From the NCBI GenBank assembly GCA_026987855.1, contig JALSMD010000101.1:1-9924 (forward strand): DNA of 9,924 nucleotides, written 5' to 3'. Within the stretch, counting starts at the first letter, position 1, and the number at the start of each line of letters is the position of its first letter. The stretch comes from Candidatus Falkowiibacteriota bacterium (GTDB lineage: Bacteria > Patescibacteriota > Patescibacteriia > Patescibacteriales > JALSMD01). The notes beneath the pieces were generated by a model, which was given only the letters and a program-made list of their open reading frames with translations, did not search any database and was not told the DNA's origin. Position numbers and translations under genes: made by a program. Positions 1-7,325 of the stretch are shown here, one piece after another.

Positions 1-1606
1 CCTCATCATCAGTTAAACCCTCGTCACTCTGATTCATTTTGGCGTCATACTTTTTAACCGCTTCTAAATATTTATTTTTCAAATCATCAATACCGCCAAA
101 ATTTTCAGTAATAGATTCTTCTTTTTCCCTATCAAAAATAATTCTTTGTCCGCCTTGATACTGACTCTTAATGTGGTGTTCTATAATTTGCCAAAAAGTT
201 TCCCAAGCCTGTTCGGCATCAGTAATTTCATCTTCTAGCTGTAGATCCTTTTTATAAGTTCTGCTAAAAATAAATTTTTCGCCGTCTTTTTCCAATTCCT
301 TAAATCTTTCTTTAATATCAGCCAAACTGCGGTATTGAACATTTACTTCCTGGCCTTCTTCTAATTTAACATTTTCGTTTCTCCATTTTTTATTATAAAC
401 ATAAGCTAATTTACTCCAATCAGAAAAAGCTAACTGGGAAAAATATGTGCCTATGCTTTTGGGCAAATAAATTTGCGCTAAATTATATTCATTATTTTGC
501 AATTTAACAAAAAAACTATCATAAAATTTCTTAATCTCTTCTAAAACTGGGGCAACCTTATCCGGAAACTGGTTTAATTCTTTTACTAATTCATCATCAT
601 TAGTAATCTCAATAAAAGCATCGCTTTTGCTTTTTATTGAACCAATTTGCTTATACAATTCCTTAAAAACAGGATAATCTGCTTTATTAAATTTTCCGCC
701 TTCTTGCTTAATTCTTGTTTTTTCTTTTTGCTTGTATAAATTTATTTTTTGATTTAAACCTTCGTTGGTCGTATTAATTTCTCCTTTAACTCCACCCAAA
801 ATGCCATTATATTTATCTATGCCTTTTTGCAAAAATAAATTGTTAAAATAGGATAAATTAAAAATTTTTATCTGCTCGTCAGTAAAACCTAATTTACTAT
901 ACTTGTCTTGATATTTATCTTTAAATAATTTTCTGTTTTTAATAAACTGAATTAAATTTTCAATCGTTCTAGTGGCAAACTGACTAGCTTTCATTTCGTC
1001 TTTATAAAAATTCTCACGATTTTGATTAAATCCTGTTAAATAAGTGGTAAAAGCAACAAGTTTTTTCCCCTGCTTCTTTTCTTCTTTAGTCGGCTTATAT
1101 TTAAATGTTCTAATAACTTTTAAATTATCACTATCATCTTTGTATTTTTCCTCTAAATAATTAAAGACTTTCTCGCTTAATAAATTCTTCTTGGTAAATG
1201 TTAAACCGTATTTTTGTCTATCATATTTATTAAATGCTTTACTAATTTTGGCAGCTAACTCTTTGCCTATTTTTTCATAAGCATCCTTTAATGTTTGTTT
1301 TTCCTTATAATCATCATTGGAAGAATTCAAAAACCTCAAATAAGCATCTTCAAATTTTTTTAACTCATCTTCGCTAAATTTAAAATCGCTCATTACGTCC
1401 TGAATAAATTCTTGATGCAATTCATCTAATAATTCCTTTAATTTTTTGTAATTTTCCGCAATTTTTCTGTCTTTTTTAAAATTTTCTTTATCTCTCCGTT
1501 CTGTCTCTAAAATCTCTGCTGTCTTCTTAACTGGCCTTAATTCAAATCGTAAAGTTTTTACCAAAGCATATTGATTTGTTAATTGATCAAAAATTGTCTT
1601 TTTCAT
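1..1606 (-). CDS. cas12a: Cas12a-like (type V-A) CRISPR effector, N-terminal 535 residues, runs off left edge
   Basis: In type V-A systems this protein is the single crRNA-guided DNA-cleaving effector. I read the open frame by hand and found no internal stop. The N-terminus (residues 9-29, with K17-T18-L19-R20-F21-E22-L23) matches the Cas12a WED-I opening, in FnCas12a and AsCas12a of the form 'KTLRFELIPQGKT'. Residues 186-201 (F-T-T-Y-L-T-G-F, then N-x-N-R-x-N) match the REC1 motif TTYFxGFxENRKN. Residues 263-272 (IDKYNGILGG) and the following EGLNQKINLY match 'IxxYNxxLGG...GLNExINLY'. Residues 394-397 (FSDW) match the 'xxDWSxI' segment before REC2. Spacing between these landmarks resembles FnCas12a. 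The visible part would be WED-I, REC1 and most of REC2; the PAM-interacting, RuvC, bridge-helix and Nuc regions lie outside. The ATG at 1606-1604 is the first start after an in-frame stop seven codons upstream. No Shine-Dalgarno is visible. REC2 looks divergent, so a Cas12a relative rather than orthodox Cas12a is possible. Confidence 0.88.
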   Translation of the reverse strand, partial: MKKTIFDQLTNQYALVKTLRFELRPVKKTAEILETERRDKENFKKDRKIAENYKKLKELLDELHQEFIQDVMSDFKFSEDELKKFEDAYLRFLNSSNDDYKEKQTLKDAYEKIGKELAAKISKAFNKYDRQKYGLTFTKKNLLSEKVFNYLEEKYKDDSDNLKVIRTFKYKPTKEEKKQGKKLVAFTTYLTGFNQNRENFYKDEMKASQFATRTIENLIQFIKNRKLFKDKYQDKYSKLGFTDEQIKIFNLSYFNNLFLQKGIDKYNGILGGVKGEINTTNEGLNQKINLYKQKEKTRIKQEGGKFNKADYPVFKELYKQIGSIKSKSDAFIEITNDDELVKELNQFPDKVAPVLEEIKKFYDSFFVKLQNNEYNLAQIYLPKSIGTYFSQLAFSDWSKLAYVYNKKWRNENVKLEEGQEVNVQYRSLADIKERFKELEKDGEKFIFSRTYKKDLQLEDEITDAEQAWETFWQIIEHHIKSQYQGGQRIIFDREKEESITENFGGIDDLKNKYLEAVKKYDAKMNQSDEGLTDDE

Positions 1607-1634
1607 AATTTCTATTCTTATGAATTAGTTGTTA

Positions 1635-1665
1635 ATTATAAAAACCCCCTCAGAAAGGAGGTCTA
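1635..1665 (-). promoter_or_regulatory. Candidate promoter of the cas12a-like gene
   Basis: A perfect TATAAT lies on the minus strand at 1640-1635. A weak -35 candidate, TAGACC at 1665-1660, is 19 nt upstream and includes the gyrA stop codon. Transcription would start near 1628 and give a leader of about 22 nt. The -10 box begins on the last T of the T-tract of the gyrA terminator. The -35 is poor and the background is AT-rich, so this is a candidate only. Confidence 0.4.
1638..1662 (-). terminator. Rho-independent terminator of gyrA
   Basis: Directly after the gyrA TAG, the minus strand reads ACCTCC, a 7-nt loop (TTTCTGA), GGGGGT and then Ts. The 6-bp stem has one G-U pair, is otherwise GC-rich, and runs into a five-T tract. 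This is the strongest terminator-like hairpin in the window and would separate gyrA transcription from the cas12a-like gene. Confidence 0.65.
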
Positions 1666-4239
1666 CACCCAAGTCACGCTAGCTACCTTATCATCTTTGT
1701 TCTTAAACCGCATCAATCTCACTCCTTGCGTATCGCGTCCTGATTCCTTAACTGATTTAAATGGCAATCTAATAACCTGTCCTTTTTCTGAAATAATAAT
1801 CAAATCCTTATCTTTCATCTTCTCCGCATTGATTACAAAAGCATTGGCAATTTTCCCTGTCTTGGCTGTAACTTTAGCAGTCTTAATGCCAGAACCACCT
1901 CTGCCCTGGACTTTATATAATGACAAAGGGGTGCGTTTACCAAAGCCATATTCCATTATAGAGAGAACTTGATATTTTTTTAATTTTTCTTTTTTTGTTT
2001 TTATCACTCCCATACCAATAACGACATCGTCTTTTTTGAGCCTAATGCCAATCACGCCTGCTGCGCTTCGTCCCATTTCACGCACATCTTCTTCTTTAAA
2101 CCTAATAGATTGTCCAAGGGCAGTAATAAGCTGTATATGGTCGTTTCCACTTGTTGGCTTTGCCCAAATAAGTTTGTCGTCTTCTTTAATTTTAATAGCA
2201 ATTAAACCAGAGCGGCGCACATTAGAAAACGCTTCAATTTTAACCTTTTTCACTAGGCCTTTTTCAGTGGCAAAAAATAGATATTTATTTTTAATAATTT
2301 TGTCTAATGGCAAAACTGCTGTAACTTTTTCATCGCTAGTTAATTGCAAGAAATTAACAATTGAGTGCCCCTTGGCAGTGCGGGAGGCTTGGGGAATTTC
2401 GTAAACTTTAAGCTGAAAAACGCGTCCACGAGTAGTAAAAAATAAAACATCATTGTGGGTCATACTCGTAAACATAAACTCAACAGTATCTTCCTCTTTG
2501 GTGGTTAAACCAATTACCCCTTTGCCACCGCGACTTTGCACTTTAAAGGTATCAGGAGAAAGACGCTTAATATAACCATCACGGGTCATCATAATTACTA
2601 CTTCCTCATTAGGAATTAAATCTTCCACAGCAAATTCTTTTACTCCATGGGCAATGATTTTTGTGCGGCGTTCATCTCCATATTTTTCTGCTAGTTCAGC
2701 AACTTCTTCTTTAATAATATTTAATATTTTTTTACGGGATTTTAGAATTGCCTCCAACTTCTTTATCAATTTTTTCTTTTCTTTTAATTCTGTTTCTATT
2801 TTTAATCTTTCCAAATTAGCCAAAGTCGCGAGCTTCATATCTAAAATAGCGTCTGCTTGTTTTTCGCTTAATTTAAATTTCTTTATTAAATTGGATTTGG
2901 CAGTTTCGCGATCACGTGAAGATTTAATAACCTTAATTACAGCATCAATGTTATTTAAAGCAATCATTAAACCTTCCAAGATATGAGCCCTAGCGCGCGC
3001 TTTATCTAAATCAAATTGGGTGCGCCTTCTTACCACTTCTTCCCGATGCTTGATGTACTCTTCTAAAACCATTTTTAATGTCAAAACTTTTGGCTGAATT
3101 CCGTCCACCAAAGCCAACATATTAACATGAAAAGTTTCTTGCAATTGAGTGTGTTTATATAAGCTATTTAAAATTTTCTTTGGATAAGCATCTTTCTTTA
3201 AATCAATGACAATGCGCACACCTTCTTTATCAGACTCGTCTCGCAAGTCTTTTATGCCAATAATTTTTTTGTTTCTGACTAGATCAGCAATTTTTTCTAC
3301 CAGACTTGCTTTATTAACCTGATAAGGAATTTCTGTAATTACAATCTGATATTTACCACCCTTTTTTTCAATAATTTCTGCTTTGCCACGCACAACAATT
3401 CCGCCTCTACCTGTAGAATAGGCTTGTAAAATATCTTTTTTATTGTAAATAATTCCACCAGTAGGAAAATCGGGTCCGCCAACAAATTCCATTAAATCTT
3501 CTACGCTAGCTTTGGGGTTATCAATTAAATAATTGATAGCTTGACAAACTTCCCGTAAATTATGGGGAGGGATATTAGTTGCCATACCGACAGCTATTCC
3601 CATAGCGCCATTAAGGAGAAGATTTGGTAGTTTAGCTGGCAAAACTTTTGGTTCTTTATGGCTGCCATCAAAATTAGGGACAAAATCAACAGTGTTTTTC
3701 TCAATATCAAACAACATTTCCTCGGCAATTGAAGCCAATTTAGCTTCGGTGTATCTCATTGCGGCTGCGCCGTCTCCATCCATAGAACCAAAATTTCCTT
3801 GACCTTTAATTAGAGGATAACGCAGAGAAAAGTCTTGCGCCATTCTAACCATACTATCATAAACAGCCGCATCTCCATGAGGATGATATTTACCTAAAAC
3901 TTCACCAACAACCGTAGCTGATTTTCTAAATTTAGCGCCAGATCTTAATCCCAAACTCCACATTGCATAAAGAATACGACGATGTACGGGCTTTAGGCCA
4001 TCACGAACATCAGGTAAAGCACGAGACACAATTACGCTCATCGCGTAATCAAGATACGATTTTTTCATTTCGTCAATAATAGATAAAGGCTCAATAATTC
4101 CATAAGGTGTTTTTGTTTTTTCTATAGCAGAACTAGTAAATTCTTCTTTTTTTGTCTTTTCTGTGTCCTGCTGTTTTTTTTCTTGAGTAGAAGAATTTTT
4201 TTGATTGCTTTTTGTATTATTCTTTTTACTTTTTGGCAT
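1663..4239 (-). CDS. gyrA: DNA gyrase subunit A
   Basis: This is the breakage-reunion subunit of DNA gyrase, which with GyrB (not in the window) introduces negative supercoils using ATP. The protein has 858 residues. Residues 1-45 are a Lys/Gln/Ser/Glu-rich low-complexity tail absent from E. coli GyrA. The core starts near residue 50, with [10 protein letters not shown] at 61-70. The quinolone-determining region reads [10 protein letters not shown] (119-128). The catalytic tyrosine is Y163 in [11 protein letters not shown] coiled-coil arm lies near 475-515. The C-terminal beta-pinwheel starts near 540 and carries a GyrA box, QSRGGKG (568-574), one residue away from the E. coli QRRGGKG; this favours gyrase over topoisomerase IV ParC. 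No acidic tail is present. The gene begins 18 bp after the 173-residue membrane protein gene and is probably co-transcribed with it. No Shine-Dalgarno precedes the ATG. A later start at M58 would remove conserved residues upstream of the SYLDYAM segment, so the first ATG is preferred. Confidence 0.97.
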   Translation of the reverse strand: MPKSKKNNTKSNQKNSSTQEKKQQDTEKTKKEEFTSSAIEKTKTPYGIIEPLSIIDEMKKSYLDYAMSVIVSRALPDVRDGLKPVHRRILYAMWSLGLRSGAKFRKSATVVGEVLGKYHPHGDAAVYDSMVRMAQDFSLRYPLIKGQGNFGSMDGDGAAAMRYTEAKLASIAEEMLFDIEKNTVDFVPNFDGSHKEPKVLPAKLPNLLLNGAMGIAVGMATNIPPHNLREVCQAINYLIDNPKASVEDLMEFVGGPDFPTGGIIYNKKDILQAYSTGRGGIVVRGKAEIIEKKGGKYQIVITEIPYQVNKASLVEKIADLVRNKKIIGIKDLRDESDKEGVRIVIDLKKDAYPKKILNSLYKHTQLQETFHVNMLALVDGIQPKVLTLKMVLEEYIKHREEVVRRRTQFDLDKARARAHILEGLMIALNNIDAVIKVIKSSRDRETAKSNLIKKFKLSEKQADAILDMKLATLANLERLKIETELKEKKKLIKKLEAILKSRKKILNIIKEEVAELAEKYGDERRTKIIAHGVKEFAVEDLIPNEEVVIMMTRDGYIKRLSPDTFKVQSRGGKGVIGLTTKEEDTVEFMFTSMTHNDVLFFTTRGRVFQLKVYEIPQASRTAKGHSIVNFLQLTSDEKVTAVLPLDKIIKNKYLFFATEKGLVKKVKIEAFSNVRRSGLIAIKIKEDDKLIWAKPTSGNDHIQLITALGQSIRFKEEDVREMGRSAAGVIGIRLKKDDVVIGMGVIKTKKEKLKKYQVLSIMEYGFGKRTPLSLYKVQGRGGSGIKTAKVTAKTGKIANAFVINAEKMKDKDLIIISEKGQVIRLPFKSVKESGRDTQGVRLMRFKNKDDKVASVTWV

Positions 4240-4257
4240 ATAAATAAAATTATTTAA

Positions 4258-4779
4258 CTAATTAGTAGTAGACGCTTGAGATGAACTTGCATATTTTTCT
4301 CTTATGACTTCTTCTAATTTGATTTTTAAATCGTCTATATTAATTTGTTGTTGGCCTAACGATTCTTCGTTTTTTTTCTTATTTTCTTCCTTTTCTAACT
4401 GAATATCTTTAAATTCCGCTTGCAATTCTTGAAAATTTTTTATAAAATCTCGTGTTATATTATTTATATCAATGTCCTTTTCTGACTTAACAGAGTATTG
4501 TCTCATACTTGCCCTAAAACCTAACGACCACAAAAAAAACATCAAAACCATAAAAAAGACAACTCCGCTCCACATTAAATATCTTTTTACCTCCTCCTCA
4601 TTCTTTTCACTATTTAAACTTTTTACTGAATTAATAAAATATCTTATAATACTTTTTTTCCAAGGGCCAAAAAATCGGGGTTGTTTGCTGTTTTTTTTGC
4701 TAAGCTTAATTTCTACTATATGCCTAGACTGTTTCTTTTGATTTTTGTTAATCTTGACATCAAGAAAACGCTTAGACAT
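4258..4779 (-). CDS. Unknown single-pass membrane protein upstream of gyrA
   Basis: I do not recognise this 173-residue protein. Residues 1-66 are strongly basic (many Lys and Arg), one hydrophobic segment spans about 69-90 (M-W-S-G-V-V-F-F onward), and residues 97-165 are charged and helical with a likely coiled coil around 105-160 rich in Glu, Lys and Gln. The tail is Ser/Thr-rich. The positive-inside rule suggests a cytoplasmic N-terminus and an external coiled-coil C-terminus. The general plan, a basic tail, one membrane helix and a coiled coil, resembles small division or envelope scaffold proteins such as FtsL or DivIC, but I see no family-specific motif and do not assign one. It is the first gene of a probable two-gene unit with gyrA, 18 bp apart, behind a plausible promoter at 4856-4884. 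The coding assignment rests on length, sensible composition, membrane topology and operon placement. Confidence 0.8.
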   Translation of the reverse strand: MSKRFLDVKINKNQKKQSRHIVEIKLSKKNSKQPRFFGPWKKSIIRYFINSVKSLNSEKNEEEVKRYLMWSGVVFFMVLMFFLWSLGFRASMRQYSVKSEKDIDINNITRDFIKNFQELQAEFKDIQLEKEENKKKNEESLGQQQINIDDLKIKLEEVIREKYASSSQASTTN

Positions 4780-4855
4780 AAAATGTTTATAAAACTTATT
4801 TTTTGTTTATTTTAAGCACAAAAATACAAACAAGATACCTTCATAATATGATTAT

Positions 4856-4884
4856 ATTTTAGCAAAAAAGACATTAAAAGTAAA
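4856..4884 (-). promoter_or_regulatory. Candidate sigma70-type promoter of the membrane protein-gyrA unit
   Basis: The minus strand has TTTACT (4884-4879), a 17-nt spacer and TAAAAT (4861-4856), with a TG one base upstream forming an extended -10 (TGCTAAAAT). Four of six -35 positions fit consensus. The leader to the ATG at 4779 would be about 70 nt. Confidence 0.5.
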
Positions 4885-4890
4885 GAGGGG

Positions 4891-4906
4891 AAATAGTTAA
4901 CTATTT
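4891..4906. repeat. Perfect 16-bp palindrome between divergent promoters
   Basis: The sequence AAATAGTTAACTATTT is identical to its reverse complement, with no central spacer. It sits 7 bp upstream of the -35 of the minus-strand promoter and about 45 bp upstream of the -35 of the plus-strand promoter, so a dimeric regulator could reach both. In such AT-rich DNA a palindrome of this length could also arise by chance. Confidence 0.4.
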
Positions 4907-4950
4907 TTTAAAATTTTGTTTCTGATTTCCAAATAATAAATATGTGCCTA

Positions 4951-4979
4951 TTGAAAAACACGTAAAAATAAGCTAAACT
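4951..4979 (+). promoter_or_regulatory. Candidate sigma70-type promoter of the 72-residue protein gene
   Basis: TTGAAA (4951-4956), a 17-nt spacer and TAAACT (4974-4979) form the best-spaced promoter in the window. The predicted start near 4986 gives a leader of about 27 nt before the ATG at 5013. Confidence 0.6.
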
Positions 4980-5012
4980 AAATAATAGAGAATTAAAAAC
5001 AAATTTAAAAAT

Positions 5013-5231
5013 ATGGAAGGAATTTTAGAAGAAATATTACAATTGGTCAAAAAAAAGATGAGAGAACAGGGGGCTTACACACGCGAAGCCTACAAACAAT
5101 TTGTGGTTGAAACTATTGATTATTTTATTGAAAAAGGCAAATTAAGCGAAGAAGACAATCTAAAATTTATTGAAGATCGCTTAATGGTAATGTGGGACAA
5201 GGTTAGAGAAAAAATAAGTGAAGAAATGTAA
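5013..5231 (+). CDS. Small conserved-looking helical protein of unknown function (72 aa)
   Basis: I do not recognise this family. The 72-residue product is soluble and highly charged. It looks all-helical, with likely helices at about 1-17, 22-41 and 45-68, and has no cysteine, signal peptide or membrane segment. Tyr, Phe and Trp occur at regular intervals within the amphipathic helices, as in a small folded three-helix bundle rather than spurious translation. It is the only plus-strand gene in the window. It has its own well-placed promoter (4951-4979), diverges from the gyrA unit and converges on rnj with 53 bp between the stop codons. The ATG at 5013 has no Shine-Dalgarno sequence, like the other genes here. 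The lack of co-directional neighbours gives no functional clue. Confidence 0.78.
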   Translation: MEGILEEILQLVKKKMREQGAYTREAYKQFVVETIDYFIEKGKLSEEDNLKFIEDRLMVMWDKVREKISEEM

Positions 5232-5264
5232 AACACAAAATTAAACCAAAAAGACATTAAACTA

Positions 5265-5284
5265 ATAATGTTAAATTATTTTAA
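5265..5284. terminator. Weak AT-only hairpin between the converging 72-aa gene and rnj
   Basis: AATAAT, a 5-nt loop (GTTAA) and ATTATT form a 6-bp perfect stem, followed by Ts on the plus strand. It lies 33 nt after the stop of the 72-residue gene and just beyond the rnj stop. The stem is all A-T and would be unstable, so termination here is only a suggestion. Confidence 0.3.
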
Positions 5285-7096
5285 TTAAACTTTAATAATA
5301 ACGGGCAAAACCATTGGCCGTCTTTTTGTTTTTTTAAATAAAAATTGTCCCATATCATTACGAATTTTGTTTTTAATGTAGTCGTCATCAGCCGGTGTGC
5401 GCGGATCATGATCTTTAACTATCTTTTTTACCTTCATTCTCGTTTCCTCAATCAATTTTTTATTTTCTTTCATATAAACAAATCCGCGTGAGATAATGTC
5501 AGGATTACCGATTGGTTCTCCTGTTTTAGAATCAATTGTAGCAATAATAACAATCATGCCATCTTCGGCCATAACTCGGCGATCACGCAAAACTATATTA
5601 GAAACATCGCCAACGCCTAATCCGTCAACCATAACATAATCTGTCTTAACTTTCTCTCTGGTAAGCACTCCTATAACACTTCCGTTAGATTCTTTCCTAA
5701 ACTCTACTATTTGACCGTTATCAGCAACAAATATATTTTCACGGGGAATGCCTACTTGTTCAGCCAATTCTGCGTGAGCGCGTAACATATAATGATTTCC
5801 TTCTATAGGCATAAAATAGCGAGGCTTCAAAAGGCGCATCATTAACTTTAAATCTTCTTGCTTTGCATGACCGCCAGCATGGACATCCATCATTTCGTAA
5901 TTTATTACCTTAGCGCCCTGCCTTACTATCATATCTATCAAATTTTGGATAGTTCTTTCGTTTCCCGGTATAACAGAAGAAGAAAAAATTACTGTGTCTC
6001 CCTCTTTAAGGCTAATAGTTTTATGGTCTCCATTAACAACCCTCATTAAAAAGGCATTGCTTTCACCTTGCGCTCCTGTGCCAATAATAATAATTTTATT
6101 GTCAGGCAAACGATTTAACTCTTTGTCATCAACTAAAATGCGGGGGTTAAATTTAAGATAACCAATTTGATGAGCTATTTCTACATTAGTAGTGATGCTA
6201 CGTCCTTGTAAGGATATACGCCTACCATAACGGGCAGCCAAATCAAAAATCTTTTGAATACGACTTAATTGCGAAGCAAATGTTCCTATTATTATTCTCC
6301 CATCAATCTTTTCAAAAATTTTACCCATTTCGTCTCCAATAGAGGATTCTGAAATCTGATAACCTGGCTTAGTAGCATCAGTTGAATCAGACATTAACAA
6401 TAAAATTCCTTTACTACCAATTAAAGCAATACGATTTAGATCAGCCGGCTTGTCATTAACTGGTGAAAAATCAATTTTAAAATCACCTGTATGGATGATG
6501 GTACCTAATGGAGTATTGATAATAGGAGCAAAACAATCAGGAATTGAATGATTAACGCGCAAAAACTCTACCCTAAAATTCAAGCCCAAACGAACCTTTG
6601 ATGTTTCGTCAATTTCAACAATATTCAACCTGTCTCTTCTTTTAAAATCTTCTTGTCTTTTTCTAACTAAGCCAGCTGTCATTTTGCCCATAAACATTGG
6701 GGGGTTGCCAAGTTCTCCAATTAAATGAGGAATGGCGCCAATATGATCATAATGCCCATGAGTAATAACAACTCCCTTAATCCAATCTTCTTTACCTCGC
6801 AAATAATCAATATTAGGGATAATATAATCAATTCCAGGCATATCTTCTTCTGGAAACTGCAAACCCATATCAACAATAATTATTTCTCTATTATATTCAA
6901 TAACGGTCATATTACGGCCAACCTCTTCCAAACCCCCTAAAACGATAACGCGTAGAGTGTTGGGTTTAAATTTAATTTCAAATGTTTTTCTAACGCGTCT
7001 ATTTGCTGTTCGGGTAAAGTCTTTTCTCTGTCGCGACCGAGAAATATTAACAGAATGCTCTGTTTGTGTTTTCTTAGTTCTATTTATTGTCATCAT
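5285..7096 (-). CDS. rnj: Ribonuclease J (metallo-beta-lactamase / beta-CASP family)
   Basis: RNase J degrades and processes RNA as a 5'-to-3' exonuclease and endonuclease using two zinc ions. The 603-residue protein starts with a basic tail of about 45 residues. The metallo-beta-lactamase domain follows from about 47, with the signature H113-G-H115-Y-D117-H118 and further ligands at H183 (VNHS) and D205 (TGDF). The beta-CASP region spans roughly 225-375, and H406-A-G-G-H410 matches the HxSGHG motif. The usual P-V-H-G-E-Y-R-M motif reads PIEGNHYM (430-437), so the histidine that normally binds metal is Glu432, with His435 nearby. Past residue 455 comes the RNase J C-terminal domain, which ends in the typical RRPMxLPVI segment. 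Length is slightly above the usual 550-560 because of the tail. Two tandem ATGs (7096-7091) can serve as start, with no Shine-Dalgarno. The gene stands alone behind a tRNA and its own spacer. Confidence 0.95.
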   Translation of the reverse strand: MMTINRTKKTQTEHSVNISRSRQRKDFTRTANRRVRKTFEIKFKPNTLRVIVLGGLEEVGRNMTVIEYNREIIIVDMGLQFPEEDMPGIDYIIPNIDYLRGKEDWIKGVVITHGHYDHIGAIPHLIGELGNPPMFMGKMTAGLVRKRQEDFKRRDRLNIVEIDETSKVRLGLNFRVEFLRVNHSIPDCFAPIINTPLGTIIHTGDFKIDFSPVNDKPADLNRIALIGSKGILLLMSDSTDATKPGYQISESSIGDEMGKIFEKIDGRIIIGTFASQLSRIQKIFDLAARYGRRISLQGRSITTNVEIAHQIGYLKFNPRILVDDKELNRLPDNKIIIIGTGAQGESNAFLMRVVNGDHKTISLKEGDTVIFSSSVIPGNERTIQNLIDMIVRQGAKVINYEMMDVHAGGHAKQEDLKLMMRLLKPRYFMPIEGNHYMLRAHAELAEQVGIPRENIFVADNGQIVEFRKESNGSVIGVLTREKVKTDYVMVDGLGVGDVSNIVLRDRRVMAEDGMIVIIATIDSKTGEPIGNPDIISRGFVYMKENKKLIEETRMKVKKIVKDHDPRTPADDDYIKNKIRNDMGQFLFKKTKRRPMVLPVIIKV

Positions 7097-7128
7097 AATT
7101 TTATAAAACTATTAACCATTGAATATAA

Positions 7129-7134
7129 ATTATA
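7129..7134 (-). promoter_or_regulatory. Possible -10 box of rnj in the 229-bp spacer
   Basis: A perfect TATAAT lies on the minus strand at 7134-7129 and would give a leader of about 26 nt, similar to the leaders predicted for the 72-residue and cas12a-like genes. No convincing -35 is present 16-19 nt upstream. I found nothing else convincing in the rest of the spacer (7097-7302). Confidence 0.3.
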
Positions 7135-7302
7135 AACTCAATGATTAATAAACTATAATTAAGGTTAAAAAATTAAAGAGAAAAAATAAGAAGTAATTAT
7201 CTCCTCGTGATTTTGTTTGAGAATTAAAAATTAAAATCGCTCTATAGGTTATGAAAAAACCATTTGTTATTTTTTATATTTTAAGAAAATAAAATTGAGG
7301 TC

Positions 7303-7324
7303 AAAAAAATATTTAAAATATTTT
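7303..7324 (-). terminator. Possible terminator just after tRNA-Leu
   Basis: Two bases after the tRNA acceptor stem, the minus strand reads AAAATATT, a 3-nt loop (TTA) and AATATTTT, followed by three more Ts. The 8-bp stem is perfect but all A-T, and the T-tract is continuous with it. Its position directly behind the tRNA supports a role as the end of the rplT-secG-SBP-tRNA transcript. Confidence 0.45.
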
Positions 7325-7325
7325 G

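Noticed and set aside
233..245. TCTAGCTGTAGAT, similar to the hairpin of a Cas12a crRNA repeat
   Set aside because: Only a 4-bp stem, a single copy, and inside the cas12a-like coding sequence on the opposite strand. No repeated unit with spacers is present anywhere in the window.
1607..1630. Imperfect inverted repeat (TAATT ... AATTA) around the cas12a leader
   Set aside because: The outer arms are only 5 bp of pure A/T with mismatches inside, so it cannot be told from background.
1583..2404. Plus-strand open frames antisense to gyrA and the cas12a start (1583-1972, 2036-2404)
   Set aside because: They mirror strongly conserved gyrA coding sequence on the other strand and show no recognisable protein features.
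4708..4730. Partial resemblance to the Cas12a direct-repeat core (AATTTCTACTATA)
   Set aside because: The 3' half needed for the TCTAC/GTAGA hairpin is missing, it occurs once, and it lies inside the coding region of the 173-residue membrane protein.
4865..5262. 14-bp direct repeat AAAAAGACATTAAA at 4865-4878 and 5249-5262 flanking the 72-residue gene
   Set aside because: In AT-rich DNA about one such 14-mer pair is expected per 10 kb by chance. There are no inverted ends or transposase to support a mobile unit.
7195..7215. GAGGAG on the minus strand in the spacer before rnj, resembling a strong Shine-Dalgarno
   Set aside because: No ATG, GTG or TTG follows at a usable distance, and the short frame from ATT ends after about ten codons.
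7251..7292. Plus-strand mini-frame starting ATG AAA AAA CCA (13 codons)
   Set aside because: It is very short, has no ribosome-binding site, and lies in AT-rich spacer without a convincing promoter.
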